A stretch of DNA of 64,000 nt from Bacteroidia bacterium. Its GTDB lineage: Bacteria; Bacteroidota; Bacteroidia; M30B66. Shown here in pieces: positions 46,642 through 55,168 of the stretch. Location: assembly GCA_018401705.1 (NCBI GenBank), contig JAGYKL010000007.1, forward strand, positions 62,001-126,000. The letters run 5' to 3'. The position numbers were made by a program, and so were the translations under genes. Numbering within the stretch: the stretch's first letter is position 1; the number at the start of each line of letters is the position of its first letter. Under the pieces are notes generated by a model that was given only the letters and a program-made list of their open reading frames with translations, was not told the DNA's origin and ran no database searches.

Positions 46642-47229
46642 CTATAAGAGCATAGCACTAATAATTTCTTCAATAATATCCTGCGATTTATTGTCATTGT
46701 ACCATTTCTGGAGATCCAGAATAGCGTCCTCTTTAGATGTGTTTTTTGCTTTGTGCTCATAAAATAGCTTTTGAGCTTTTTCAGGCCTTGGGCCCCAATG
46801 CTTAAGCACCATTCCATCTTCAGGTTTAGAAATAACCAATATTGGGATAGATCTACCGCCATTCGTCAAAAACGAATCTATCAACTCAGGATGCTCATCC
46901 CTTAAAACTATTTTCAATTTAATATTTTCATTCAAGGTTGCAATTTTTGCTATTACGGGAACAGATTGAGCTGCATCTCCGCACCATGCTTCGGTAATGA
47001 GCAGCCAATTTTGAGCTTGTGCAGATTGAATTTGATGTAACTGTTCGTCAGTAAATTTCAAGTGATTAAAAACTCTTTTTGTACGCTGATAATTAAGCAT
47101 AGTATAGTGGCTCATTGCATCATCTTGTAGAGCTCCTGTGGTTCTTCCTTGAGCAACTAATTGTTCATGAAGTTGAAAGTAATCTTGCCATGAATAGGAG
47201 TTTTTCAAGTCTTCTGTTGAGATAATCAT
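46642..47229 (-). CDS. Thioredoxin-fold protein with single-cysteine active site
   Basis: 195 residues. Helical N-terminal region (1-75), then a thioredoxin-like fold with ITEAWCGDAAQSVPVI; only one cysteine remains where CxxC would be (C-G-D-A). SIPILVI provides the cis-proline. The family is widespread in Bacteroidota and Firmicutes as thioredoxin family protein; its role is unclear, but mono-cysteine sites fit glutathione/bacillithiol-like or mixed-disulfide chemistry (inference). No signal peptide. Confidence 0.8.
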   Translation of the reverse strand: MIISTEDLKNSYSWQDYFQLHEQLVAQGRTTGALQDDAMSHYTMLNYQRTKRVFNHLKFTDEQLHQIQSAQAQNWLLITEAWCGDAAQSVPVIAKIATLNENIKLKIVLRDEHPELIDSFLTNGGRSIPILVISKPEDGMVLKHWGPRPEKAQKLFYEHKAKNTSKEDAILDLQKWYNDNKSQDIIEEIISAMLL

Positions 47230-47313
47230 AATTTGAACAATGGATGTTTAATTTTTTAACCTTGATGGTGGATAAATGAATTGATTCCTTACTAAAAAGA
47301 ATGAACAAGATTG

Positions 47314-47321
47314 TACTTTTG
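47314..47321 (+). promoter_or_regulatory. -7 box (TACTTTTG) of parE, probable leaderless transcript
   Basis: Exact TAnnTTTG match ending only 4 bases before the parE ATG at 47326, so transcription would begin at or a few bases from the start codon. Confidence 0.5.
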
Positions 47322-47325
47322 TTTT

Positions 47326-49209
47326 ATGGCTGAGAACAAAGATTTCAATTATTCAGAAGACTCAATTAAATCACTTGATTGGAAAGAACACATCAGGCTA
47401 AGGCCAGGTATGTATATTGGCAAGTTAGGCGATGGTTCTTCGATGGATGATGGTGTTTATGTGCTTTTGAAAGAAGTCATGGATAACTGCATCGATGAGT
47501 ATGTGATGGGGTTTGGAAAGAGGATTGAAATCTCTATCAAAGACAGGGTTGTAAAAGTCAGAGATTACGGAAGAGGAATTCCTTTGGGAAAAGTGGTTGA
47601 TGTTGTATCAAAAATCAATACAGGAGCTAAATACGATTCTGTCGCCTTTAAAAAGTCTGTTGGTCTAAATGGTGTTGGAACTAAAGCTGTTAATGCTTTA
47701 AGCAGCTATTTCAAAGTTCAGGCTGTTAGAGATAACATGATGAAAATGGCCGAATTTGAACAGGGTAATTTAACAAACGACCCTGCACAAGAAGAGACCA
47801 AGGAAAATAGAGGAACTATGGTTCAGTTTCTCCCTGATGAGAAAATCTTCGGAAATTTCAAATTCATCAATGAGTACATTGAAAAGATGCTCTGGAATTA
47901 TGCATATCTAAATACCGGTCTGAGCATTCATTTCAACGGTAATGTTTACAAATCTGAACGTGGATTATATGATCTTCTGGAGCAAAACCTTAGTGCTGAA
48001 CCTCTTTATCCAATTATCCACCTGAAAGGTGAGGATATTGAGATTGCATTAACTCATGGCGCCCAGTATAGTGAAGAATACTATTCGTTTGTGAATGGTC
48101 AGCATACTACTCAAGGAGGAACTCATCAGGCATCACTTAGAGAAGCAGTGGTAAAAACCGTAAGGGATTTTTACAAGAAAGATTTTGATGCTAATGACAT
48201 CCGCCAATCAATAATTGCAGCAATAAGTATAAAGGTAATTGAACCAGTTTTTGAGAGTCAAACCAAAACTAAATTAGGTTCACAGAATTTAGGTCCTGAA
48301 GGCCCTGCAATTAGGACTTTTGTTATTGATTTCTTAAAAACAGAGTTAGACAATTATTTGCATAAGCATAGTGATGTAGCTGATGTTCTATTGCAGAAGA
48401 TTATTCAAAGTGAAAAAGAAAGAAAGGAGCTTTCTGGAATTCGCAAGCTGGCAAGAGAAAGAGCTAAAAAAGTAAGTTTACATAATAAGAAGCTTCGCGA
48501 TTGCAGGGTTCATTATAATTCTAATCATGCCGACAGGCTAAATACAACACTCTTTATAACTGAGGGAGATTCGGCTTCTGGTTCAATTACAAAAAGTAGA
48601 GATGTTAATACACAAGCTGTATTCTCATTAAAGGGAAAGCCGCTTAATTGCTATGGCCTCACAAAGAAGATTGTTTATGAAAATGAAGAATTCAATCTAC
48701 TTCAGAGTGCATTAAATATTGAAGACGGACTAGATGATTTAAGATATAACAATATCGTTATTGCAACAGATGCCGATGTTGATGGTATGCACATTCGCCT
48801 CTTAATGATTACCTTTTTCCTCCAGTTTTTCCCTGATTTGGTTAAGAACGGGCATTTATATATTCTGCAAACTCCTCTCTTTAGAGTAAGGAATAAAAAA
48901 GACACCTTCTATTGCTATTCTGAAGATGAAAGAAGAGATGCCATAAAAAAAACAGGTAAGAACCCTGAAATAACGCGATTTAAAGGTTTAGGTGAAATTT
49001 CTCCTGATGAATTCAAACACTTTATTGGCAAAGACATAAGACTTGAGCCAGTCATGTTTAAAAGGGAAGAAAATCTACCTCAATTACTCGAGTTTTATAT
49101 GGGCAAAAACACTCCCGACAGGCAGCTTTTTATTATAGATCATTTGAAAGTCGAAAAAGACCTTCTGGAGGAAGATCCTATTGAGAATAGCTTGGCTTCT
49201 GCCGAATGA
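47326..49209 (+). CDS. parE: DNA topoisomerase IV subunit B (type IIA, ParE/GyrB)
   Basis: 627 residues from ATG 47326. GHKL ATPase domain: [15 protein letters not shown] (catalytic Glu and Asn), VRDYGRGIP, and [14 protein letters not shown]. Toprim domain with [11 protein letters not shown] (about 415) and [11 protein letters not shown]-terminal Toprim end [13 protein letters not shown]. It unlinks chromosomes together with ParC. The length fits ParE rather than GyrB. In many relatives parC follows directly, but here the next gene is unrelated. The transcript is probably leaderless. Confidence 0.93.
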   Translation: MAENKDFNYSEDSIKSLDWKEHIRLRPGMYIGKLGDGSSMDDGVYVLLKEVMDNCIDEYVMGFGKRIEISIKDRVVKVRDYGRGIPLGKVVDVVSKINTGAKYDSVAFKKSVGLNGVGTKAVNALSSYFKVQAVRDNMMKMAEFEQGNLTNDPAQEETKENRGTMVQFLPDEKIFGNFKFINEYIEKMLWNYAYLNTGLSIHFNGNVYKSERGLYDLLEQNLSAEPLYPIIHLKGEDIEIALTHGAQYSEEYYSFVNGQHTTQGGTHQASLREAVVKTVRDFYKKDFDANDIRQSIIAAISIKVIEPVFESQTKTKLGSQNLGPEGPAIRTFVIDFLKTELDNYLHKHSDVADVLLQKIIQSEKERKELSGIRKLARERAKKVSLHNKKLRDCRVHYNSNHADRLNTTLFITEGDSASGSITKSRDVNTQAVFSLKGKPLNCYGLTKKIVYENEEFNLLQSALNIEDGLDDLRYNNIVIATDADVDGMHIRLLMITFFLQFFPDLVKNGHLYILQTPLFRVRNKKDTFYCYSEDERRDAIKKTGKNPEITRFKGLGEISPDEFKHFIGKDIRLEPVMFKREENLPQLLEFYMGKNTPDRQLFIIDHLKVEKDLLEEDPIENSLASAE

Positions 49210-49289
49210 CTTACTTTTGAGGCGATTTTATTCTGATTCAGGTCAGAATCTAGAATTATTAAATCTATTACCAAAGAATTGAATTTGTC

Positions 49290-49299
49290 TTACATGTAA
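49290..49299 (+). promoter_or_regulatory. Perfect palindrome TTACATGTAA upstream of pair 1
   Basis: A 10-bp perfect palindrome inside a larger dyad (AATTTGT 49282-49288 and ACAAATT 49311-49317), 169 bases before the A1 ATG. It shares the TTACA...TGT core with sites near the other A genes. Confidence 0.4.
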
Positions 49300-49376
49300 T
49301 TTGCATCATTACAAATTATTACCACATTGAATATCTGAGCTTTAGCAATAGCTGAATTGCATCAATAAACATATTC

Positions 49377-49386
49377 TTACATATGT
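49377..49386 (+). promoter_or_regulatory. Shared upstream word TTACA-NN-TGT, site of gene A1
   Basis: TTACATATGT ends 82 bases before the A1 start codon. The same word (TTACACATGT) ends 83 bases before A2 and 105 before A3. A possible -7 box with one mismatch (TATCGTTG, 49437-49444) follows. Candidate activator or repressor site; the protein that binds it is unknown. Confidence 0.5.
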
Positions 49387-49468
49387 CAGGAGATTTGAAT
49401 TTGACCAATCTATAAAGGCAACCGTGTAAACGTCTTTATCGTTGAGGAACCCAAAAAACATTTAGTCC

Positions 49469-49981
49469 ATGGAGAACCTCGACTCTGTAAAATCAATTTC
49501 TTCAGTAATCAAAAGAACAGCATTTATTGCTGGATTACTTTTTTGTGGAGCTGGTGCAAATGCACAAAGCAATGAAATCTCGTTTAAAGTAGCTCCTCCT
49601 GCTGAAGCCAAAGAATTAGTTAAAGATAGCGTAGACAATTTTCTATCATTTTCACCAGTATATGTCGAAGGTAAGACTTACCTGAGATGGTTGGTAGAAA
49701 ACGATAAAAAGGACGGTGTTTTTATTGTTGAAAGGTCAGAAGATGGCGATCAATATGAAGCATTAGGCTTTAAAGATCGTGTTGGCTCTGAAAAGAACGT
49801 AAACCTCTTTTATTCTTATGTCGATGATGCTCCTCCAGCAGGCTATGCTCATTATAGGATTATGCAGGTTGGTGTTGACCATACCTTCAACTATTCAGAT
49901 GCAGTTAGAGTAAAAACTAGTGCGGCTGCAAATTCAACAGGCAGCGCTTCTGTTCCTGTTACTGAAGAATCAGACAAGTAA
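49469..49981 (+). CDS. Small exported Fn3-like protein A1 (pair 1)
   Basis: 170 residues. Signal peptide about 1-33 (LLFCGAGANAQ). One domain at 60-150 with FSPVYVEGKTYLRWL, KDGVFIVERSEDGDQYEALG and YSYVDDAPPAGYAHYRIMQ, the pattern of a fibronectin type III-like sandwich as found inside many T9SS proteins, here standing alone. The tail (151-170) is Ser/Ala/Glu-rich. There is no T9SS signal, so it should stay in the periplasm or envelope. 21 bases before B1. The domain is about 60% identical by eye to A2 and A3. I do not know its function. Confidence 0.7.
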   Translation: MENLDSVKSISSVIKRTAFIAGLLFCGAGANAQSNEISFKVAPPAEAKELVKDSVDNFLSFSPVYVEGKTYLRWLVENDKKDGVFIVERSEDGDQYEALGFKDRVGSEKNVNLFYSYVDDAPPAGYAHYRIMQVGVDHTFNYSDAVRVKTSAAANSTGSASVPVTEESDK

Positions 49982-50002
49982 TTTACCTCTAATTCATTCT
50001 GA

Positions 50003-51772
50003 ATGAAACTACGTTTACGAAATCGTAACAGACTCAGCTATCGTTTAAAAAGAAGACTCCGTCATGTAGCAGTTATTTCTACTATGTCGGCACTTTTAGG
50101 AGGTATATTTTACTTGTATACTTTCATTGGACAAGTTAGCGAAATCAGAGCTTCCGAAAAAGAAGCCCAGAATAATCCAAAAACAGCTATTCTTGAAGGT
50201 TTTTCAGGAAGAAAGAAAATCAGTATCCATACTGATAAGCTTCCTAAAGAAGAAACTCTTTATCACTTCCCATTATTAGTCAGTTTAAGACTCGATGAAT
50301 TAATGAGTGTGCAACACGGAGGAATGGTTTCTGGTCGCGACGGAGAAGACATTGTTTTTACATCTCCTGACGGCGAGACAATTATACCTTATCAAATAGA
50401 GCGCTTTGAACCTGTTTCAGGAAAATTATTAGCATGGGTGAGACTTGACACTTTATCGTCTTCAAACAATGCAATTTATATGTATTATGGGAAGTCTGAT
50501 GCTGTATCGTTTGAAAGCAATAAAACTTTTGACAAGCCATATGAGTTGGTATGGCATCTTAACAGAGGCCTTCAGCCGGATGGTCCAGTTGCAGTTGCTG
50601 GTGAATATCGTTCCATTAAAGATGAAGAAGGCAGATTTGCTGCTGCAAAGGACTTCCTAGCTTATGGTGGCGCCCATGCAAAGTTTGAAAGTGCTACTGA
50701 CGTTAATTTTAGCGGCGACATAAGTGTTTCAACTTGGGTTAAAGCAACAAAAAGACCTTTTGATCAAGTAATTATAAGTAATTCAAGCCGTACCGGCGGA
50801 TTCAGTCTTTGGCTTGACCAAAATGGGAAACCTATTTTTGAAATTATATCAGAAAAGGGCGACGTTTCAAGCATAGACAAAGTTGAAGGAGGAACATCAC
50901 TATTAGGTGATACTTGGTATAAATTAACAGGTATATTCTCCAGCAAAGACAGCACAGTATCTCTTTATGTGAATGGAGTGCTTGACAGAGAAACTAAAAC
51001 CAAAATTAGCTATCACGCCGGAGGCGATATAACTTTAGGTTCTACCAGTGATGGTAAAAGAGGATTTTATAATGGAATAATAGATGAAGTCAGAATTTCT
51101 TCTATCGCTCAGAGTCCAAACTACATAAAGTCTGAATATCTATCAGAATCAGATCCAGAAAGCTTTTTCACAATTGACGGGCAGGAAGTCTTTAGCGCTT
51201 CACCAAAATTAGCTAGTATTAAGAACCTCGAATCAGAAGTTAGCAATGAGCACGTAATTATTAGGTGGCAATCTGCTAAAGAGAAGAATCTTGATTACTA
51301 CATTTTAGAGAGATCTGTTGCCGGAGATAACTTTGTTGAAGTGGCTAGAACGCTAGGTAAAGGAAACACAGATGAAGACCATAGTTATTTTATCATAGAC
51401 CCTGCTCCTGTTTATGGAACAGCCTATTATAGAGTTAGAAGTACTTCCTTTAAAGGAGAAAGTCAAGTAACAGATATTCAAACAATTCACGTTTCTGCTC
51501 CAGTTGCCATTCTAGGCATTAATAAAATAGAGCCAAATCCATTTAACGATAAATTCCAAGTGTCTTTCAAAGCTGGCACTGAAGGAGATATCGACCTGAA
51601 ACTTACTAGTATAAGTGGAAATATCGTGTACACAAAAAGCCTAAAACCTTCAGAACAATCTGAGAATTTATTTGAATTCAATTCTCCATCTAGCTTAAAG
51701 CCAGGCATTTATTTTCTAAGTATTCAGCAAGCTCAGGAAACAAAAACTGTGAAACTAATTAAGCAATTGTAA
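50003..51772 (+). CDS. DUF2341-LamG-Fn3 protein B1 with T9SS type A sorting domain
   Basis: 589 residues. A strongly basic 20-residue N-terminus precedes one hydrophobic segment (about 21-45) without a clear cleavage site. DUF2341 (about 66-165; FPLLVSLRLDELMS, DGEDIVFTSPDGE, LAWVRLD). LamG/concanavalin-like domain (about 180-385; ISVSTWVKATK, WYKLTGIFSS, GFYNGIIDEVRIS). Fn3-like domain (about 410-495; DYYILERSVAGDNFVE). T9SS type A end (about 510-589; KIEPNPFNDKFQVSF ... PGIYFLSI). Probably a surface carbohydrate- or matrix-binding protein; co-transcribed with A1. Confidence 0.8.
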   Translation: MKLRLRNRNRLSYRLKRRLRHVAVISTMSALLGGIFYLYTFIGQVSEIRASEKEAQNNPKTAILEGFSGRKKISIHTDKLPKEETLYHFPLLVSLRLDELMSVQHGGMVSGRDGEDIVFTSPDGETIIPYQIERFEPVSGKLLAWVRLDTLSSSNNAIYMYYGKSDAVSFESNKTFDKPYELVWHLNRGLQPDGPVAVAGEYRSIKDEEGRFAAAKDFLAYGGAHAKFESATDVNFSGDISVSTWVKATKRPFDQVIISNSSRTGGFSLWLDQNGKPIFEIISEKGDVSSIDKVEGGTSLLGDTWYKLTGIFSSKDSTVSLYVNGVLDRETKTKISYHAGGDITLGSTSDGKRGFYNGIIDEVRISSIAQSPNYIKSEYLSESDPESFFTIDGQEVFSASPKLASIKNLESEVSNEHVIIRWQSAKEKNLDYYILERSVAGDNFVEVARTLGKGNTDEDHSYFIIDPAPVYGTAYYRVRSTSFKGESQVTDIQTIHVSAPVAILGINKIEPNPFNDKFQVSFKAGTEGDIDLKLTSISGNIVYTKSLKPSEQSENLFEFNSPSSLKPGIYFLSIQQAQETKTVKLIKQL

Positions 51773-51903
51773 GCATTTGAATAAATAATTGAAAATAATC
51801 CCTAAATCTTACTCCCGAATAATAAATAAATCTAATTCAAAAAACCATCAAATACCTTAAGAAGCTATGACTTTAATAATTATACGCTAAAATTCAAATT
51901 GAT

Positions 51904-51938
51904 TTATTACACATGTAAATGATACATGTTTGTAATAA
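51904..51938 (+). promoter_or_regulatory. 35-base imperfect dyad with TTACACATGT, upstream of A2
   Basis: Left arm 51904-51916 pairs with right arm 51924-51938 (8 bp TTATTACA/TGTAATAA plus 5 bp CATGT/ACATG, two-base bulge, 7-base loop). It contains the shared word TTACACATGT (51907-51916), which ends 83 bases before the A2 ATG. Confidence 0.5.
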
Positions 51939-51960
51939 AATCTAAGCTGAACGAGGCCTA

Positions 51961-51968
51961 TACATTTG
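51961..51968 (+). promoter_or_regulatory. -7 box (TACATTTG) of A2-B2
   Basis: Exact TAnnTTTG match; transcription start near 51975. The dyad then lies roughly 40-70 bases upstream of the start, a usual activator position. Confidence 0.5.
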
Positions 51969-51999
51969 TCGTATTCAAGTTCACAAAACACAAACAACT

Positions 52000-52473
52000 A
52001 TGAAGCTCATTTACAAAATTTTAATGATAACAGCGGTAGTCGCTGTCTCATCTATAGATTCAAATGCACAAAAAGTATCACAATCAAGTTCTACGCTTTT
52101 AAACCGTGGCAATTTGACAGAAGACTCTTTGAACACTTTTATTTCATTTTCACCGGTAAATCTAGATGGTAAAACTTATGTAAGGTGGCTTGTTAAAAAT
52201 GATAAGAAAGACGGAGTTTTCATTGTAGAAAGATCAGATGATGGAAGTGAATTTGAAGCTCTTGGTTTTAGAGATCGTGTAGGCACTCAATTATTAGTAA
52301 ATCTTTTTTATTCATACGTTGACGAAGACCCATTACCTGGGGCAAGTCACTATAGAGTTATGCAAGTAGGTGCAGACAACACTTACAAATACAGTCCAGT
52401 TGTGAAAGTAGTTACTCCAATGAATCCTCGTCAGGCAGGATCTGCAGCTGATGCAGGAAACGAATCAAAATAA
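52000..52473 (+). CDS. Small exported Fn3-like protein A2 (pair 2)
   Basis: 157 residues. Signal peptide about 1-23 (SIDSNAQ). The Fn3-like core at 49-139 contains FSPVNLDGKTYVRWLV, DGVFIVERSDDGSEFEALGF and YSYVDEDPLPGASHYRVMQ, nearly the same as in A1 and A3. The tail is short and Ala/Gly/Ser-rich. No T9SS signal. 26 bases before B2. The three A cores are far more alike than the signal peptides and tails, so the core is the selected part. Function unknown. Confidence 0.7.
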   Translation: MKLIYKILMITAVVAVSSIDSNAQKVSQSSSTLLNRGNLTEDSLNTFISFSPVNLDGKTYVRWLVKNDKKDGVFIVERSDDGSEFEALGFRDRVGTQLLVNLFYSYVDEDPLPGASHYRVMQVGADNTYKYSPVVKVVTPMNPRQAGSAADAGNESK

Positions 52474-52499
52474 AAAGCACTCCACAAAAATAATTCACC

Positions 52500-54263
52500 A
52501 TGAAAAAGAGATCTACAAAACTTGTAACTAAAACCAAAACAAAGGTTGCAGTTCAAAACAGAATGCGCTTTGTGGCTGCTGCCGGAGCACTTGCATTAGG
52601 AGTATTTTCTGTTGCTTTACTTTACAATACTCTTGGTAATTCCAAAGAATCTATTGCCAACAACAAATGGAATGGAATGGAAACCCTTGCGGAGTTTAAA
52701 TTCCGAAAAAAAATAACAATTGATGCTTCACAAGTATCCCAAGGTGAAGCTTTAAAAGGCTTTCCAGTAATGGTAGTGCTAAAAGATGAAGATTTAAAAT
52801 CAGCTTCCCACGGTGGTAAAGTTTTAAGTGAGCAGGGAGCTGATATCAGATTTACAAAAGATGATGGTGTATCTCTTTTGGATTATGAGATTGAGACCTA
52901 TAATCCTGAAACAGGTGAATTGTTAGCATGGGTTAAAATGGAATCAATTAGCTCAGAAGATTCGAAATCAGTATTTCTTTATTTCAGCAATAAATTTGCT
53001 GCAAATGAAAGTTCTGCTGCAACATGGAACAAGACTTATAAAGCAGTATGGCATTTAAAGGGTGCTTTAAGCACCAAAATCCCACATGCAAATCAATTTG
53101 CAGATAATTCTGATTTTAAAGATGACAAAGAAGTTTATATTGCATCAGAGAAAAACGCAAGTCAATTTCCTTGCCTTAACACCCCTGAAGATGTTGATAT
53201 TACTGGAGATATAACTATTTCAGCCTGGGTATTATTAAGTGGTAAGAAAGAACAAACTATTATTTCCAACCAAAGTGGCTTTAATGGTGGTTATCGATTG
53301 GCTATCAATAAAGATAGAAGAATCGAATTTGAAATCAGAAATGAAAAATCTGAGCCTGCTGCTGTAGCTTCGAAAGAAGGAATACAATTAGAAAAAGACA
53401 CATGGTATTATGTAACTGCCATATACTCTGATGATGCCGACACGCTTGCAACCTACATAAATGGCGATTTTGATAAAGGTGTAAAAACTGATATCAGTTT
53501 GGCAGGAAGTACCGAAGCTCTTCAAATAGGCAGAGAACCATCCAAAAAGATTTATTATTTCGATGGTTTAATAGATGAAGTAAGAATTAGCAATATTGTT
53601 CATTCTCCAAATTGGATTAAAACAGAATATGCTAATCAGATTAACCCTAAAACCTTCATGCAAATTGGAGTTACAGAAGCTATTGTTCAGCAAATTTCTA
53701 TGAGCCTTCTAACTTTTGATGGGGAAGCTCAAGGAAATACAGTTGAATTAAAGTGGCTTACTGCAAATGAAGTAGACAACGATCTATTCTCCATTGAGCG
53801 TTCTGAAAACGGAATTGATTTCAAAGAAATTGGAACTAAACCAGGAGCCGGAAACAGTAATGAAGTACTTAGTTATAGATACCGTGATAATAGTCCGCTA
53901 ATTGGAACTAATTATTACAGAGTAAAACTAACAAGCAGTTACGGTAATGTAGAATATTCAATGATAACACCGGTTCAAGTAGAACCAGCAGGTGAAGCAG
54001 ATATCAAAATCTCTTCTCCTCAGCCTAATCCTTTCGTGAAAGACTTTCAGGTTGAATATACGCTGCCCAAAACAGGAACCGCACAATTGAAATTTATGAG
54101 TGTTACCGGAGATGTCGTACTTGAAGAACAAATTAATGGAGAAAAAGATGCTCCATTGAAATTCTATTATAAAGATGACAACGGACTTAAGCCTGGAGTT
54201 TACTTTTTAAGTGTGGCTCAAGAAGAAGACAAGAAAATGGTAAAACTTATAAAAAGACTTTAA
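52500..54263 (+). CDS. DUF2341-LamG-Fn3 protein B2 with T9SS type A sorting domain
   Basis: 587 residues, same layout as B1. Basic N-terminus (1-24), hydrophobic segment (about 25-44), then GNSKESIAN, shared with B3. DUF2341 about 67-165 (FPVMVVLKDEDLKSA, GADIRFTKDDG, LAWVKME). LamG about 180-385 (ITISAWVLLSG, WYYVTAIYSD, YYFDGLIDEVRIS). Fn3-like about 400-490 (DLFSIERSENGIDFKEIG). Type A sorting domain to the end (SSPQPNPFVKDFQVEY ... PGVYFLSV). A terminator hairpin follows at 54287. Surface binding role inferred from LamG and T9SS. Confidence 0.8.
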   Translation: MKKRSTKLVTKTKTKVAVQNRMRFVAAAGALALGVFSVALLYNTLGNSKESIANNKWNGMETLAEFKFRKKITIDASQVSQGEALKGFPVMVVLKDEDLKSASHGGKVLSEQGADIRFTKDDGVSLLDYEIETYNPETGELLAWVKMESISSEDSKSVFLYFSNKFAANESSAATWNKTYKAVWHLKGALSTKIPHANQFADNSDFKDDKEVYIASEKNASQFPCLNTPEDVDITGDITISAWVLLSGKKEQTIISNQSGFNGGYRLAINKDRRIEFEIRNEKSEPAAVASKEGIQLEKDTWYYVTAIYSDDADTLATYINGDFDKGVKTDISLAGSTEALQIGREPSKKIYYFDGLIDEVRISNIVHSPNWIKTEYANQINPKTFMQIGVTEAIVQQISMSLLTFDGEAQGNTVELKWLTANEVDNDLFSIERSENGIDFKEIGTKPGAGNSNEVLSYRYRDNSPLIGTNYYRVKLTSSYGNVEYSMITPVQVEPAGEADIKISSPQPNPFVKDFQVEYTLPKTGTAQLKFMSVTGDVVLEEQINGEKDAPLKFYYKDDNGLKPGVYFLSVAQEEDKKMVKLIKRL

Positions 54264-54286
54264 TCGAGTAACCTAACCTCGACTAG

Positions 54287-54316
54287 ACCCCGGATGATTC
54301 GTTGTTCGGGGTTTTT
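54287..54316 (+). terminator. Probable terminator after B2
   Basis: ACCCCG (54287-54292) pairs with CGGGGT (54307-54312), followed by a T5 run. The 14-base loop makes it weaker than others here. Confidence 0.6.
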
Positions 54317-54489
54317 CAATTTTTATAATAATAATGCCAAATAAATAATAAAATCGCCTTAAATAATTAAAACACTATTTCCTTACATAAATAATACAAT
54401 AATCTCAAAGAAAAGTATCGCATATAAACTTGATTATGTGATTCTTAAATCAAATTCAACCTGTAATTAATTAATAGATTAAATATTCC

Positions 54490-54499
54490 TTACACATGT
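54490..54499 (+). promoter_or_regulatory. Shared upstream word TTACACATGT, site of gene A3
   Basis: Identical 10-mer to the A2 site. It ends 105 bases before the A3 ATG, about two helical turns further than at A1 and A2. No exact -7 box was found between. Confidence 0.5.
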
Positions 54500-54604
54500 T
54501 CATTTTGCAGCACCTGTTCACTTTTTAGCGGCAACTGGCGCGATAGCTTTACGTAATATAAATCACGATGAAACACTCTTTACTTAACCTTTAAGATTAG
54601 AAGT

Positions 54605-55102
54605 ATGAAAACGCAGCGACTTAATCACAGATTTATTTCTGCATGCAAAAGTATACTTGTGTGTGCATTCGTAATCAGCGCATATGATATGGCTAGTGCA
54701 CAGAATGGAATTGGCTCAGGTTTAATTGGGTCTGCTCAATTAAAACAAGAAAAAGAAACTCCGATAGTATCTTTCTCTCCTGTCTATGCCGACGGTAAAA
54801 CCTTTGTTAGATGGCTTGTACAAAATGATGAGAAAGACGGTTTATTCATTGTAGAGAGATCAGCAGATGGCACCGACTATGAGGCTCTCGGATTTAAAGA
54901 TAGAGTTGGTTCTCCTCTTTGTGTTAACCTTTTCTACTCATTCATTGATGAAGAGCCATTAAATGGACAAACATATTATAGAATTATGTCGGTAGGAACC
55001 GATCAAACTTTCTCATACAGCGATGTAGTAAGGGTAAGAACAGATGTAACTGCTGCTACGCCTGCTACAAATAGCGCTTCAAATACCGAAGAAAAAGAAT
55101 AA
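54605..55102 (+). CDS. Small exported Fn3-like protein A3 (pair 3)
   Basis: 165 residues. Signal peptide about 1-33 (SAYDMASAQ). Fn3-like core 56-147 with FSPVYADGKTFVRWLV, DGLFIVERSADGTDYEALGF and YSFIDEEPLNGQTYYRIM. Thr/Ala/Asn/Glu-rich tail. No T9SS signal. Unlike the other two pairs, a strong terminator hairpin stands between this gene and B3, which should give much more A3 than B3 mRNA. Function unknown. Confidence 0.7.
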   Translation: MKTQRLNHRFISACKSILVCAFVISAYDMASAQNGIGSGLIGSAQLKQEKETPIVSFSPVYADGKTFVRWLVQNDEKDGLFIVERSADGTDYEALGFKDRVGSPLCVNLFYSFIDEEPLNGQTYYRIMSVGTDQTFSYSDVVRVRTDVTAATPATNSASNTEEKE

Positions 55103-55111
55103 ATAAATCTT

Positions 55112-55155
55112 AAAACCGACTGATAATCGCTGCTTATCAGTCGGTTTTAGTTTTT
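55112..55155 (+). terminator. Strong terminator/attenuator between A3 and B3
   Basis: Perfect 15-bp stem (55112-55126 with 55134-55148, core ACCGACTGATAA) and 7-base loop, then AGTTTTT. B3 starts 14 bases downstream of this run, so B3 is expressed by read-through or from its own start. Confidence 0.88.
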
Positions 55156-55168
55156 GTAGAAATCGCCT

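Larger units (their letters stand above)
54264..54604 (+). other. 341-base intergenic region before pair 3
   Basis: No credible coding sequence. It holds a small hairpin directly after the B2 stop (TCGAG/CTCGA, 54264-54281), a terminator (54287-54316), an A/T-rich stretch and the shared word TTACACATGT (54490-54499). Confidence 0.6.

Noticed and set aside
46619-46652. Inverted repeat TGCTCTTA / TAAGAGCA at the end of the thioredoxin-like gene
   Set aside because: It overlaps the stop codon but has no T-run behind it on the minus strand, so it is not called a terminator; role unclear.
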